Source: Eudoraea adriatica DSM 19308 (GTDB taxonomy: Bacteria; Bacteroidota; Bacteroidia; Flavobacteriales; Flavobacteriaceae). Taken from it: 64,000 bases of DNA. Positions within the stretch are counted from its first letter, which is position 1. Each line of letters begins with the position of its first letter. The notes below the pieces were generated by a model. That model searched no databases, had not been told where the DNA came from, and was given only the letters and a program-made list of their open reading frames with translations. Both the position numbers and the translations under genes were made by a program. The stretch spans positions 558,001 to 622,000 of the forward strand of contig NZ_KB907547.1 of NCBI RefSeq assembly GCF_000382125.1. Reading direction: 5' to 3'. This document shows, piece by piece, positions 19,476-28,190 of this stretch.

Positions 19476-19988
19476 CTAAAATTCTTTTGTCAGATCAGCT
19501 GTGTCATACCATTCTGCCTGGTGTGTAATTTTGCCTTCTTCATTAAAAAAGAGGACAGAGTACCATTTTAATCTGGAATCTTTTCCCGTTTCGGCATTTA
19601 CCGATTTCCAAAGTCCGTAAACACGAACATCTCCATTGGGTTTTTGATCCTCCCCCAAGCCCGCAAAATACTGCGCGTCTGTTAGTTCTTTGTTGTTATA
19701 CGCTTTCATAAAACCTTTCATAGCCTCTTCCCAGGTTGCTCTGGGCAAAGAGTCGCTCCCCACACTGGGCGGTGACCAGATAAAATCATCGGTAACATAT
19801 TGCCCAAAGTTGAGGGAATCATTATTAGAAAATGCTTCCAAAAATGCCTTGGTGGTTTCTACATTCTTAAGGAATATTACCATATTTGGATCGGGCATAG
19901 GCGCTGGTGGTTCCTGTACCTTTTCCTGGCAACTCGCCAAAAGTACAATAGCGGTAAATAAAAAAATAGCTTTTTTCATGTGTTTCAT
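19476..19988 (-). CDS. NTF2/SnoaL-like lipoprotein
   Basis: 170 aa. The signal MKHMKKAIFLFTAIVLLASC ends in a lipobox with Cys20. The rest is one NTF2-like cone fold with recurring pieces such as LNFGQYVTDDFIWSPP, AMKGFMKAYNN and YSVLFFNEEGKITHQAEWYD. Such domains bind small ligands or act as simple isomerases or hydrolases. No catalytic residue assignment is possible. Met4 is an alternative start. Confidence 0.75.
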   Translation of the reverse strand: MKHMKKAIFLFTAIVLLASCQEKVQEPPAPMPDPNMVIFLKNVETTKAFLEAFSNNDSLNFGQYVTDDFIWSPPSVGSDSLPRATWEEAMKGFMKAYNNKELTDAQYFAGLGEDQKPNGDVRVYGLWKSVNAETGKDSRLKWYSVLFFNEEGKITHQAEWYDTADLTKEF

Positions 19989-20252
19989 TAATTGGTTAAT
20001 AGTAATAATTAAAAGTTCCTACAATGGAATGTACTTCAAGGATATAATCTTTAAAGGCGCAATCAAAACCAGGTGGGATGAATCCATGCTTTTATTGTCC
20101 GAACGCAGTCTTTTCTTTACCCGGTAAAATTATCCGCCCTAAAATTTCATTATTCTTGATTTTGCCATGCAGAACAATAAAAAGAAACCATCCAACAAAA
20201 TTTTGGTTCTCAAAAATACTTTAGTAATTTCCTAAAGATTGGCATTCATTAG

Positions 20253-20594
20253 ATGAACTTAAATATAAAATACACCATAAAATTATTCAGAGGGTTCAGG
20301 CAGCAATTGATTCATTAAAAGAACCTAAAAAAATACCTGCTCTACGCCATTGGTGAAATTTTACTGGTAATGATCGGGATTTTACTTGCTTTTCAGGTAG
20401 ATAACTGGAATGAAGACCGGGTGAAAAAAATCCCTGAAGTAACTGATCCTGAACAAATTTACTCTGTGGAATTTCAAAACCTGACCCACTTATTGCTTCA
20501 GGCCATGACAGAAAAAGATCAAACCTATAAATCCGGCATCGCAGAAATCGATGAAATTTTGGCGTTGATAGATGCCGAGCTAAAGGATAACTAG
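20253..20594 (+). pseudogene. DUF6090-type membrane protein, nonsense-interrupted and shortened
   Basis: Reading from the ATG at 20253 gives KLFRGFRQQLI, an in-frame TAA at 20316-20318, and then in the same frame KKYLLYAIGEILLVMIGI and NWNEDR. These match the DUF6090 N-terminus, and the intact relative at 34083 has FFRRIRQQLL followed by KYLLYAIGEIILVVIGILIA. Past the membrane helix only ~65 residues remain against ~205 in the relative, so the middle also seems deleted. From the ATG at 20370 only a 74-residue fragment is open. Confidence 0.72.
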
Positions 20595-20671
20595 ATATCC
20601 AAAAACGTCAAAATATACTTATAGATTTGAAAAATTAAGGGAAGTCTGATAAACTCCCCTTCTACTGAAAA

Positions 20672-21985
20672 TTATTTTGGAATCTGCCTTTTAAATGGTT
20701 GTATTTGTTTGTAGGTGAGTGACCTCCAAAGCCATTCCAACGGTCCAAACCTATAATATTTTAGCCATATTGGACTAATTATCAACTGAAAAATCCAAAT
20801 TGAAACCACCACATAATACAGCTCATAGCGCTGTAATTCTCCAAACATAGAAAATCCTATTCCTGTAAAAATTATTGCACAAATAACCGAGTGCATAATG
20901 TAGTTGGTTAGTGCCATGCGGCCAACCGCGGCTAGTGACTTTTTTAAAAACCCAATGATGTTTAATTTGCAAAAAATCATAACCAGTCCTATATGACCAA
21001 AAGAAACTGCTATTCTCCCTATAGCATATGTGAGTTTTGCCTTATGGAATGAGAGAACAGAGAAATTATCATTCAGAATTAGCATGGTCTCATAGTAATT
21101 TACAGAAAGACCAACCCCATAACCAATAAGTGACATTATAAGGTAGGATTTATAACTTAGCTCTGCCGTAATTACTCTTAGTTTATACAAGGCTATTCCC
21201 AATAACATCATGGCCAGTATGTCCCAGGGATTATAATCGTAATTAAAAGTGCTTTGTATTAACCTGTTTACAGGGGCGAGAAACAAGACAATATCAATAT
21301 AGCCCTTATGCATGCTAGCCGTATCTTCCTGCACTTTTGCTTCAGGAGTTTTCATGTCAGACACTATTGCTTCCCAGGCTTCTTTCCCGTTTTTTATATC
21401 CTCAGGAATATCCGATTCATCATCGTAAGACTGCGCCATGGTATATTGTTCCTCATATTTCATGTCTTTAGAATAGCTATAGCTTGCCAAAGCAACTCCA
21501 ATTAGTGTAAGGGCGGCGGCGGCTATAATCAACTTTTTGGGGGAAGTGTTTCTAAATGGAAATAGAAACAGACCATAGAGGCCATATGCAAATAAGATAT
21601 CACCAACCCATAAAATCAGATACCCGTGGATGATTCCAAAAATAAGCAACCATATGGTTCTTCGATAGTAAATATCGGCTACCTCAAGACCTCCACCTTT
21701 ATTGATCATTCTTGAGGTCATGAGCACCATCCCTACACCAAAGAGCATGGAGAACATAGCTCTCATGGTGCCCTCGAAAAACATATTGTTCATAATCCAG
21801 ACATAAAGGTTGTAACCTTCATACCCTCCCTGTATAGTAGGGTCTTCATAGGCCCAAAATACCAGGCCAAAACCCGTAATGTTCATTAACAAAATTCCCA
21901 GAAGGGCAACGCCTCTTAGGACATCAAGAGATTTTATTCGTTCAGCGCCCGTAACAGGGCCAAGTTGGTTGGTTATTTCATTCAT
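20672..21985 (-). CDS. DUF418 domain-containing membrane protein
   Basis: 437 aa with about ten membrane helices. The start has RIKSLDVLRGVALLGILLMN, the acyltransferase-like signature of YeiB/DUF418 proteins. The C-terminal DUF418 part contains AVGRMALTNYIMHSVI and ends with FGPLEWLWRSLTY, both highly typical. A hydrophilic periplasmic loop (about residues 185-225) separates the halves. The role of the family is unknown; transport or membrane-bound acyl transfer has been suggested. It stands alone. Confidence 0.85.
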   Translation of the reverse strand: MNEITNQLGPVTGAERIKSLDVLRGVALLGILLMNITGFGLVFWAYEDPTIQGGYEGYNLYVWIMNNMFFEGTMRAMFSMLFGVGMVLMTSRMINKGGGLEVADIYYRRTIWLLIFGIIHGYLILWVGDILFAYGLYGLFLFPFRNTSPKKLIIAAAALTLIGVALASYSYSKDMKYEEQYTMAQSYDDESDIPEDIKNGKEAWEAIVSDMKTPEAKVQEDTASMHKGYIDIVLFLAPVNRLIQSTFNYDYNPWDILAMMLLGIALYKLRVITAELSYKSYLIMSLIGYGVGLSVNYYETMLILNDNFSVLSFHKAKLTYAIGRIAVSFGHIGLVMIFCKLNIIGFLKKSLAAVGRMALTNYIMHSVICAIIFTGIGFSMFGELQRYELYYVVVSIWIFQLIISPIWLKYYRFGPLEWLWRSLTYKQIQPFKRQIPK

Positions 21986-22104
21986 ATCAGTTGGTTTGGT
22001 TGTTTAGTAAAAAAGACTTCCCTTAAATCAGAAAGCCTTACTTAAAATTAATGTCGGGAAGATACACCTAATTGCTCAATCCCTTTTTATTTACATGAAA
22101 GTAA

Positions 22105-23166
22105 TTATTTAACCCTGATGCGGTCTATTATATTTCTTTCGAATTTTTTATCATCCTCCAGAATTTTAAAAAAAGATGCTATATACTCTTCGGCCATGGA
22201 TAGCTGAGCCGGATCCCGGAAGTAGGTTTTCAAACTGTCAATTGTGGCAAAAATTCGTTCCTTTTTATCGAGGTAGATCTGACGTACCATTTGAAATACT
22301 TCTTCATCCCTCATATACCCTTTATACGCCCGCTGTGTAACATGATCTATTTGTACAGGTATGTTCTGAATATTAGACACTGTTGCGTAATGCGTATTCA
22401 CCAACCCTGACATATCAAAATCGTAAGGAACCGAAATAATCTTATCATCAATAAACAAAAGTCGCTGATTGTGTTGAACTCTTGTAGAATAGTCTGTGTT
22501 TCCTATCATGTATTCAAAAAATGCATTTTCTACAGCAAAAACAGCATCATGCTGTAAGGGGTGGATAACCCTTTTAATCTGCTTTCCATTTACACGCTCT
22601 GCTACATTATCAATATCCTCAATTAAAAAGCCCTGGACCTGGTGTTCCTTTATTCGTTGTCCTCTCTCTTCAAGAAATTCAACGTCCACCAATCTGGTTT
22701 TGAAATGATAAGGTGAAATTACTTCAAATAGCTTATAGGCCAAATACTCTTTCAGAACATAGTCATTTCCATTTCTTCCCTCCAGGCATGGCAGCACAAC
22801 CTTCAGTTTTTTGTTTCCCGCAAAGGGTGTCCCTTTTGCTTCAGATTTTTTTAGTTTGATGCGCAAGGGAACATAATAACAGTTATTACGCCTGAAATTA
22901 CCACGGGCTCTAAGCTTCATATTAATGGAGTCCCATAGTTTTTGTTTACCCTTGTACCAAAGCACAGAAGTCATATAGGTGCTGTCATTGGTTTGTGCTC
23001 TAAGGTTTTTGGCAGAGAATTTTAGTTTTAAAGCCAATTGTTCCTGATCCTTAAATAATGTTGTGGTTTCCTTAAAATCAGTGCCAATAGCTTCCTGAGG
23101 TAGCAAAAAATGACCGAACGTCAAATTAACGATAAGAAGAAAGATAAGTTTTGTTTGGCTTTTCAT
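22105..23166 (-). CDS. CotH-kinase-like secreted protein
   Basis: 353 aa from the Met at 23166 (MKSQTKLIFLLIVNLTFGHF), which gives a signal peptide; a Met 11 codons upstream adds charged residues before it. The body resembles CotH-type atypical kinases: MKLRARGNFRRNNC, KLKVVLPCLEGR, LIEDIDNVAERV, MIGNTDYSTRVQHN and VPYDFDMSGLVN. The last two correspond to the GNxD..xHN and DFD metal/ATP segments of CotH. Kinase activity is inferred from these motifs. It is divergent from the YfcC-like carrier. Confidence 0.6.
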   Translation of the reverse strand: MKSQTKLIFLLIVNLTFGHFLLPQEAIGTDFKETTTLFKDQEQLALKLKFSAKNLRAQTNDSTYMTSVLWYKGKQKLWDSINMKLRARGNFRRNNCYYVPLRIKLKKSEAKGTPFAGNKKLKVVLPCLEGRNGNDYVLKEYLAYKLFEVISPYHFKTRLVDVEFLEERGQRIKEHQVQGFLIEDIDNVAERVNGKQIKRVIHPLQHDAVFAVENAFFEYMIGNTDYSTRVQHNQRLLFIDDKIISVPYDFDMSGLVNTHYATVSNIQNIPVQIDHVTQRAYKGYMRDEEVFQMVRQIYLDKKERIFATIDSLKTYFRDPAQLSMAEEYIASFFKILEDDKKFERNIIDRIRVK

Positions 23167-23357
23167 ACTGCCATTTTCAGCTTTCTTAAATATAATCAAT
23201 TAAATTTCAACATACTATGGCTTTGAACTTCCTCTGATCCATTTGCAACTACAATTTTAGATTAGCCGGAATCCCCGGATGTTTCGTGCCAACTTTAAAA
23301 AACAAAAATTTTAATCGCTAACTTTCCGTGGTAAATCAACCTAAAACCTCCCTTGTA

Positions 23358-24692
23358 ATGAAAAAGTTTCCGAATGCCCTTGTCATTATGATCGGGTTTA
23401 TTCTATTTGCCGCAATCTTGACCTACATCATTCCTCAGGGCGAATACCAAAGGGTTCTTAATCCGGCAACCAATCAGCTTGTTGTTGTAAACGACTCCTA
23501 TCAGGAGATAGATGCGCCATCTGTTTCCCTTTGGGATACTTTTATGTCTATCCCGGAAGGGTTTATCAATAGAGCGGATTTAATTGCACTTATATTATTA
23601 ATTGGAGGAAGTTTTTATGTCATAGAAAGAACCGGAGCTTTAAAGGATGGCATTGAATTTCTAACGATGCTCTTACAGGGAAAGGAAGAAATAGCTCTGA
23701 TTGTGGTTTCCCTGGCTTTTCTTGCAGGGGGTGCATTAAGTGGGTTGCAGGAGGAAATTATTGCCATGACCCCAGTGCTTTTATATTTATCATCCAGACT
23801 GGGTTATAATTCGTTTGTGGCAGTGGCAATAAGTTATGGTTCCGCAATATTGGGAGCCTCATTTAGTCCTATTAACCCTTTTGCAGTAGTTATCGCCCAA
23901 AAAGAGACAGGTCTGGAGTTTTTATCGGGTAGTGGTTTCCGTCTAGTGGTTATGGCGATAGCATTTTGCATATGGATGTTTATGGTAATCAGATATGCCA
24001 ATAAAAATAAGGTTGTTAGTGAAGAAGAGCACATTTTTGAAAAAAAGAACCTGAATACACGAAGTGCAATAATCCTGGGGTTGGTAGCAATAGCATTTGT
24101 TATTTTAATTATAGGTATCCTGCAATACAATTGGGGTTTTAATGAAATGTCTGCAGAGTTTTTTATTCTGGCTCTTGTGGTAGGCTTAATAGGGAAACTA
24201 GGGGTAAATGGCACTAGCCTGGCCTATATTGACGGTTTTAAAGCCATGATTTTTGCCTCAATGATCGTTGGCTTATCGAGCAGTATTTCTATAATCCTTG
24301 AGCAGGGCATGATTATAGACAGCATTATTTATGGACTCTTTACCCCTATGCAATATCTTCCCAAAAGCATGTCGGCCATTTCCATGATGATATCACAATC
24401 GCTTCTGCATTTTGTAGTGCCCAGCTATTCCGGTCAGGCCGTTTTAACTATGCCCATACTGGCTCCTTTGTCTGATCTCATAGGAATTTCAAGGCAGGTA
24501 TGTGTTTTGGCCTATCAATATGGTGCAGTAATGACGGATCTGATTATCCCTACCAACGGAGGTTTGATGGCTGTACTTGCCATTGCAGGGATCTCATTTG
24601 ACAAATGGTTTAAATTTGCCCTTAAACTTGTCCTTGTTATTTTGGGCATAAGTGCAATAGCGCTGGTGACCGGTATCTCTTTGGGTCTGTAA
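23358..24692 (+). CDS. YfcC family carrier (DcuC superfamily)
   Basis: About 12 membrane helices in 444 aa. Signature stretches include LTYIIPQGEYQR after the first helix, GGALSGLQEEIIAMTPVLLY, SFSPINPFAVVIAQ and HFVVPSYSGQAVLTMPIL, as in YfcC / basic amino-acid or C4-dicarboxylate carriers. I choose the ATG at 23358 (MKKFPNALVIMIGF) over a GTG at 23328 because the family starts with a short Lys-rich lead. Substrate not readable. Confidence 0.83.
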   Translation: MKKFPNALVIMIGFILFAAILTYIIPQGEYQRVLNPATNQLVVVNDSYQEIDAPSVSLWDTFMSIPEGFINRADLIALILLIGGSFYVIERTGALKDGIEFLTMLLQGKEEIALIVVSLAFLAGGALSGLQEEIIAMTPVLLYLSSRLGYNSFVAVAISYGSAILGASFSPINPFAVVIAQKETGLEFLSGSGFRLVVMAIAFCIWMFMVIRYANKNKVVSEEEHIFEKKNLNTRSAIILGLVAIAFVILIIGILQYNWGFNEMSAEFFILALVVGLIGKLGVNGTSLAYIDGFKAMIFASMIVGLSSSISIILEQGMIIDSIIYGLFTPMQYLPKSMSAISMMISQSLLHFVVPSYSGQAVLTMPILAPLSDLIGISRQVCVLAYQYGAVMTDLIIPTNGGLMAVLAIAGISFDKWFKFALKLVLVILGISAIALVTGISLGL

Positions 24693-24899
24693 CTTCCCAT
24701 AAACCAATTCACTTTTAGCAGATAATCCTAAGAATCTGTTTTATATTTTGGAACTGAATTATGGCCAATAGCAATAGGTCCGGGTTCAGGCACAAAGTTT
24801 TTCCGCAAAGGTTTTGAATATTTAACACCTTGTAAATCATGTCAGTTTCCAGGTAATCCATATTTTTACTTATTCATCAAAACGAAATCCAACAAAGTC

Positions 24900-27800
24900 A
24901 TGAAAAAAGCATATTTAGTTTTAGTATTTGCATTACTCATTTATGGATTTGCAAGCGCTCAAATTAGCGGGAGTTTAATGCAGCATCCCGATGTTTCTGA
25001 CACTCATGTTACATTTGTTTATGGGGATGATGTATGGGTTTCCCCAAAATCCGGGGGTTTGGCCAGTAGGTTAAGTTCTCCCGAAGGATCTGAAAGTTAT
25101 CCTAGATTTTCTCCGGATGGTACTATGATAGCCTACACGGCCAACTATCATGGAAATAGCGATATTTATCTTATCAACACATATGGTGGCATTCCCAGGC
25201 GTCTAACCTATCATGGCATGTCTGACAGGGTTCTTGGATGGACTCCAGACGGTAAGCATGTGCTGTTTGCATCCTCAAGAGAAAGTGGCCGGCAAAGCTT
25301 TAGTCAATTTTATACTATTTCAATAGCCGGAGGATCGCCTGAAAAATTACCAATCCCCTATGGGCAATTTGCTTCATTTTCGCCGGATGGACAAAAAATA
25401 GCCTATACGGACAAATCGCGCGTAAACAGAAATTGGAAAAGGTATCGCGGTGGTCGCGCAGCAGATATTATGGTCTTTGATCTCACTACGTTTGCGACAG
25501 AAAATATAACCAATAACAATGCAAATGATGAATTGCCAATGTGGAATGGAGATGCAATTTATTACATGTCCGATAACGGTCCCAATAAACGAAATAACCT
25601 GTGGAAATATGATCTAACCGGAAGGGCTAATTCACAGTTAACAAATTTTAAAGATTTTGATATTACTTTTCCGGAAAGCAGTTCCTCTGATATTATTTTT
25701 GAAGCTGGTGGAAAATTGTATTTATACAATTTAACTTCGGCCACTACAACGGAATTAAACATTGAGATAATATCAGATCAAAGGGGACTCCTCCCGGAAC
25801 AAAAGAATGTTGCTTCCTTTATACAAAATTCAACCTTATCGCCGGATGGCAACAGGCTTATAGTTCAGGCAAGGGGTGAATTATTCAATTTACCTGCTAC
25901 AGAAGGTTTTGTTGCTAATATTTCTTCTACCTCGGGTAGTGCCGAGCGCAAACCGGCATGGTCCCCTGATGGAAATTCTGTGGCTTGCTGGAGCGATGCA
26001 TCCGGTGAATATCAATTGATGATATACGACATGACCGGCAACAAACAACCTAAAACCATAACAAACTTTGCCAGTGGCTTCAATTATTCCATTTATTGGT
26101 CTCCCGACAGTAAAAAAATTGTCTATGTAGATCAATCTATGACCATAAATTATATTGATATCAATACCGCTGAGGTAATTAAGGTGGATCAAGGTAAAAG
26201 AATGTTCGAAGGTGTCTTACGCAATTTTAGCGTAACATGGTCCCCGGATAGCAAATGGATTGCTTATTCCAGGAGAAATGATAATATGGCCACCACTGCC
26301 ATATTTCTATATAACACGGAAAACAAAAAAGTATCTCAGCTTACCTCGGGTTATTATTCAGATTTTTCTCCGGCCTTTAGCGCAGATGGCAAACATCTTT
26401 TCTTTGGAACCAATAGGACCTTCCGGCCGGTATATTCAGATCTGGATAATACTTTTATCTATCCAAACACCAGCAAAATAGCCGTTGGAACCTTAAGCAA
26501 ATCTGAAAAATCTTTGCTGGCAGTAAAAAATGACGAGGTAGAAGCGCCAGAAAAGGATGAAGAGAAAGAAGATGATAAGAAGAGTAGTAAAAAAGATAAA
26601 GAAACCAAAAAAGGGATTGAACCTACCCTCATTGATATCGATGGATTTGAGAGTCGGGTGGAAATGTTAGACGCAGCCCCTGGGAATTTAGGCGATCTAA
26701 AGGCCGTGGAAGATAAGCTTTTATTTATGCGGCGCCCAAATTCAGGTTCTCCCGAAGGTATTGAGCAGTCGCTTGATTATTATGATTTTAAAGAAAGAGA
26801 AGTTAAAACCATAATCCGTGATGTTACCAATTTTAAGGTTTCTGCAGATGGCAAAAAAGTATTGGTTACCCAGGATCAAAAACTGGCAGTAATTGATATT
26901 AAAGCTGATCAGAAAATTGAGAAAACGGTCCCTACGGAAAATATGATAATGAATGTGGTTCCTAAAGAAGAGTGGAAACAGCTATTTAATGATGTATGGC
27001 GCTTTGAGCGCGACTATTTCTACGATCCAAATATGCATGGGGTAGACTGGAACAAAATGAAAACCCAATATGGGCAATTGGTAGATCAGTCTAGTTCGCG
27101 AAGTGATGTAAATATTATTATCGGCGATCTTATCGCAGAGTTGAATGCGTCTCATACCTACAATGGAGGTGGCGATATAAGCCGGGGAAAAAGAATGAAT
27201 GTTGGTTATTTGGGTGCTGATTTTAGCTTGGAAAATGGACACTACAGAATAAAAAAAATAATCTCCGGCGCCCCCTGGGATGTAGAAGTACGTTCACCTT
27301 TAGAAAAACCCGGTGTAGAGGTAAAAGAAGGGGATTACATTCTGGCGGTAAATGGCCAGCCCATAGATCCAACAAAACCAATTTTTGCTTCATTTCAGGG
27401 ATTGGCCGATATGGCTGTACAAATCACTGTAAACAGTAGTCCGTCACTAATAGATTCTAAAAATATTATTGTAAAACCAATGCACTCCGAAACCAGGTTG
27501 CGACATTTATCCTGGATAGAAAGTAATCGCCGGCGCGTAGACAGGGAAACCAATGGCAAGATTGGGTACGTCTATGTACGCAGTACCGGGCGAGATGGTC
27601 AAAATGAACTGGTTAGGCAATTTTATGCCCAGATGAATAAAGAAGGTATGATCATAGATGAACGTTTCAATAGCGGCGGACAAATACCTGACAGATTTAT
27701 TGAATTATTGGATCGCAAACCTTTGGCCTTTTGGGCCGTTAGAGATGGCAGCGACTGGTCATGGCCCCCTGCCGGTAATTTTGGGCCAAAAGTAATGCTT

Positions 27801-28160
27801 ATCAATGGCTTTAGCGGTTCCGGAGGAGATGCCTTTCCGGATTATTTTAAAAAGAGAGGCCTTGGACCACTTATCGGCACTCGCACATGGGGCGGTTTGA
27901 TTGGAATTTCCGGAACTCCTAATCTAATAGACAATGGAATCATTACCGTGCCTACTTTTAGAATGTATGACCCGGATGGCACCTGGTTCAAAGAAGGACA
28001 CGGTGTAGATGCGGATATAGAGGTCGTAGAAGATTTTCAAAAATTGGCAAACGGCACGGATGCACAGCTTGAAGCCGGTATAAAAGAAGTTATGAAATTA
28101 CTTAACAGTAATAACAGCTTTAAAAAGCCTGCCAGACCGGCTTATGAAAACCGCAATTAG
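24900..28160 (+). CDS. Tricorn-like S41 peptidase, secreted
   Basis: 1086 aa, signal peptide MKKAYLVLVFALLIYGFASAQ. Residues ~25-550 carry WD40/PD40-like propeller repeats (many SPDG/SPDSK turns). Then come a tricorn core, a PDZ domain and an S41 protease domain with the His in NASHTYNGGGD and the nucleophile Ser in NGFSGSGGDAFPD. Tricorn proteins cut peptides into short fragments; this one should act in the periplasm. A Lys/Glu-rich stretch of about 35 residues sits near residue 550 between propeller and core. It is convergent with the bacteriocin exporter, 30 bp away. Confidence 0.9.
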   Translation: MKKAYLVLVFALLIYGFASAQISGSLMQHPDVSDTHVTFVYGDDVWVSPKSGGLASRLSSPEGSESYPRFSPDGTMIAYTANYHGNSDIYLINTYGGIPRRLTYHGMSDRVLGWTPDGKHVLFASSRESGRQSFSQFYTISIAGGSPEKLPIPYGQFASFSPDGQKIAYTDKSRVNRNWKRYRGGRAADIMVFDLTTFATENITNNNANDELPMWNGDAIYYMSDNGPNKRNNLWKYDLTGRANSQLTNFKDFDITFPESSSSDIIFEAGGKLYLYNLTSATTTELNIEIISDQRGLLPEQKNVASFIQNSTLSPDGNRLIVQARGELFNLPATEGFVANISSTSGSAERKPAWSPDGNSVACWSDASGEYQLMIYDMTGNKQPKTITNFASGFNYSIYWSPDSKKIVYVDQSMTINYIDINTAEVIKVDQGKRMFEGVLRNFSVTWSPDSKWIAYSRRNDNMATTAIFLYNTENKKVSQLTSGYYSDFSPAFSADGKHLFFGTNRTFRPVYSDLDNTFIYPNTSKIAVGTLSKSEKSLLAVKNDEVEAPEKDEEKEDDKKSSKKDKETKKGIEPTLIDIDGFESRVEMLDAAPGNLGDLKAVEDKLLFMRRPNSGSPEGIEQSLDYYDFKEREVKTIIRDVTNFKVSADGKKVLVTQDQKLAVIDIKADQKIEKTVPTENMIMNVVPKEEWKQLFNDVWRFERDYFYDPNMHGVDWNKMKTQYGQLVDQSSSRSDVNIIIGDLIAELNASHTYNGGGDISRGKRMNVGYLGADFSLENGHYRIKKIISGAPWDVEVRSPLEKPGVEVKEGDYILAVNGQPIDPTKPIFASFQGLADMAVQITVNSSPSLIDSKNIIVKPMHSETRLRHLSWIESNRRRVDRETNGKIGYVYVRSTGRDGQNELVRQFYAQMNKEGMIIDERFNSGGQIPDRFIELLDRKPLAFWAVRDGSDWSWPPAGNFGPKVMLINGFSGSGGDAFPDYFKKRGLGPLIGTRTWGGLIGISGTPNLIDNGIITVPTFRMYDPDGTWFKEGHGVDADIEVVEDFQKLANGTDAQLEAGIKEVMKLLNSNNSFKKPARPAYENRN

Positions 28161-28190
28161 GCAATTGTTTTAATCATGCGAACTATCATT

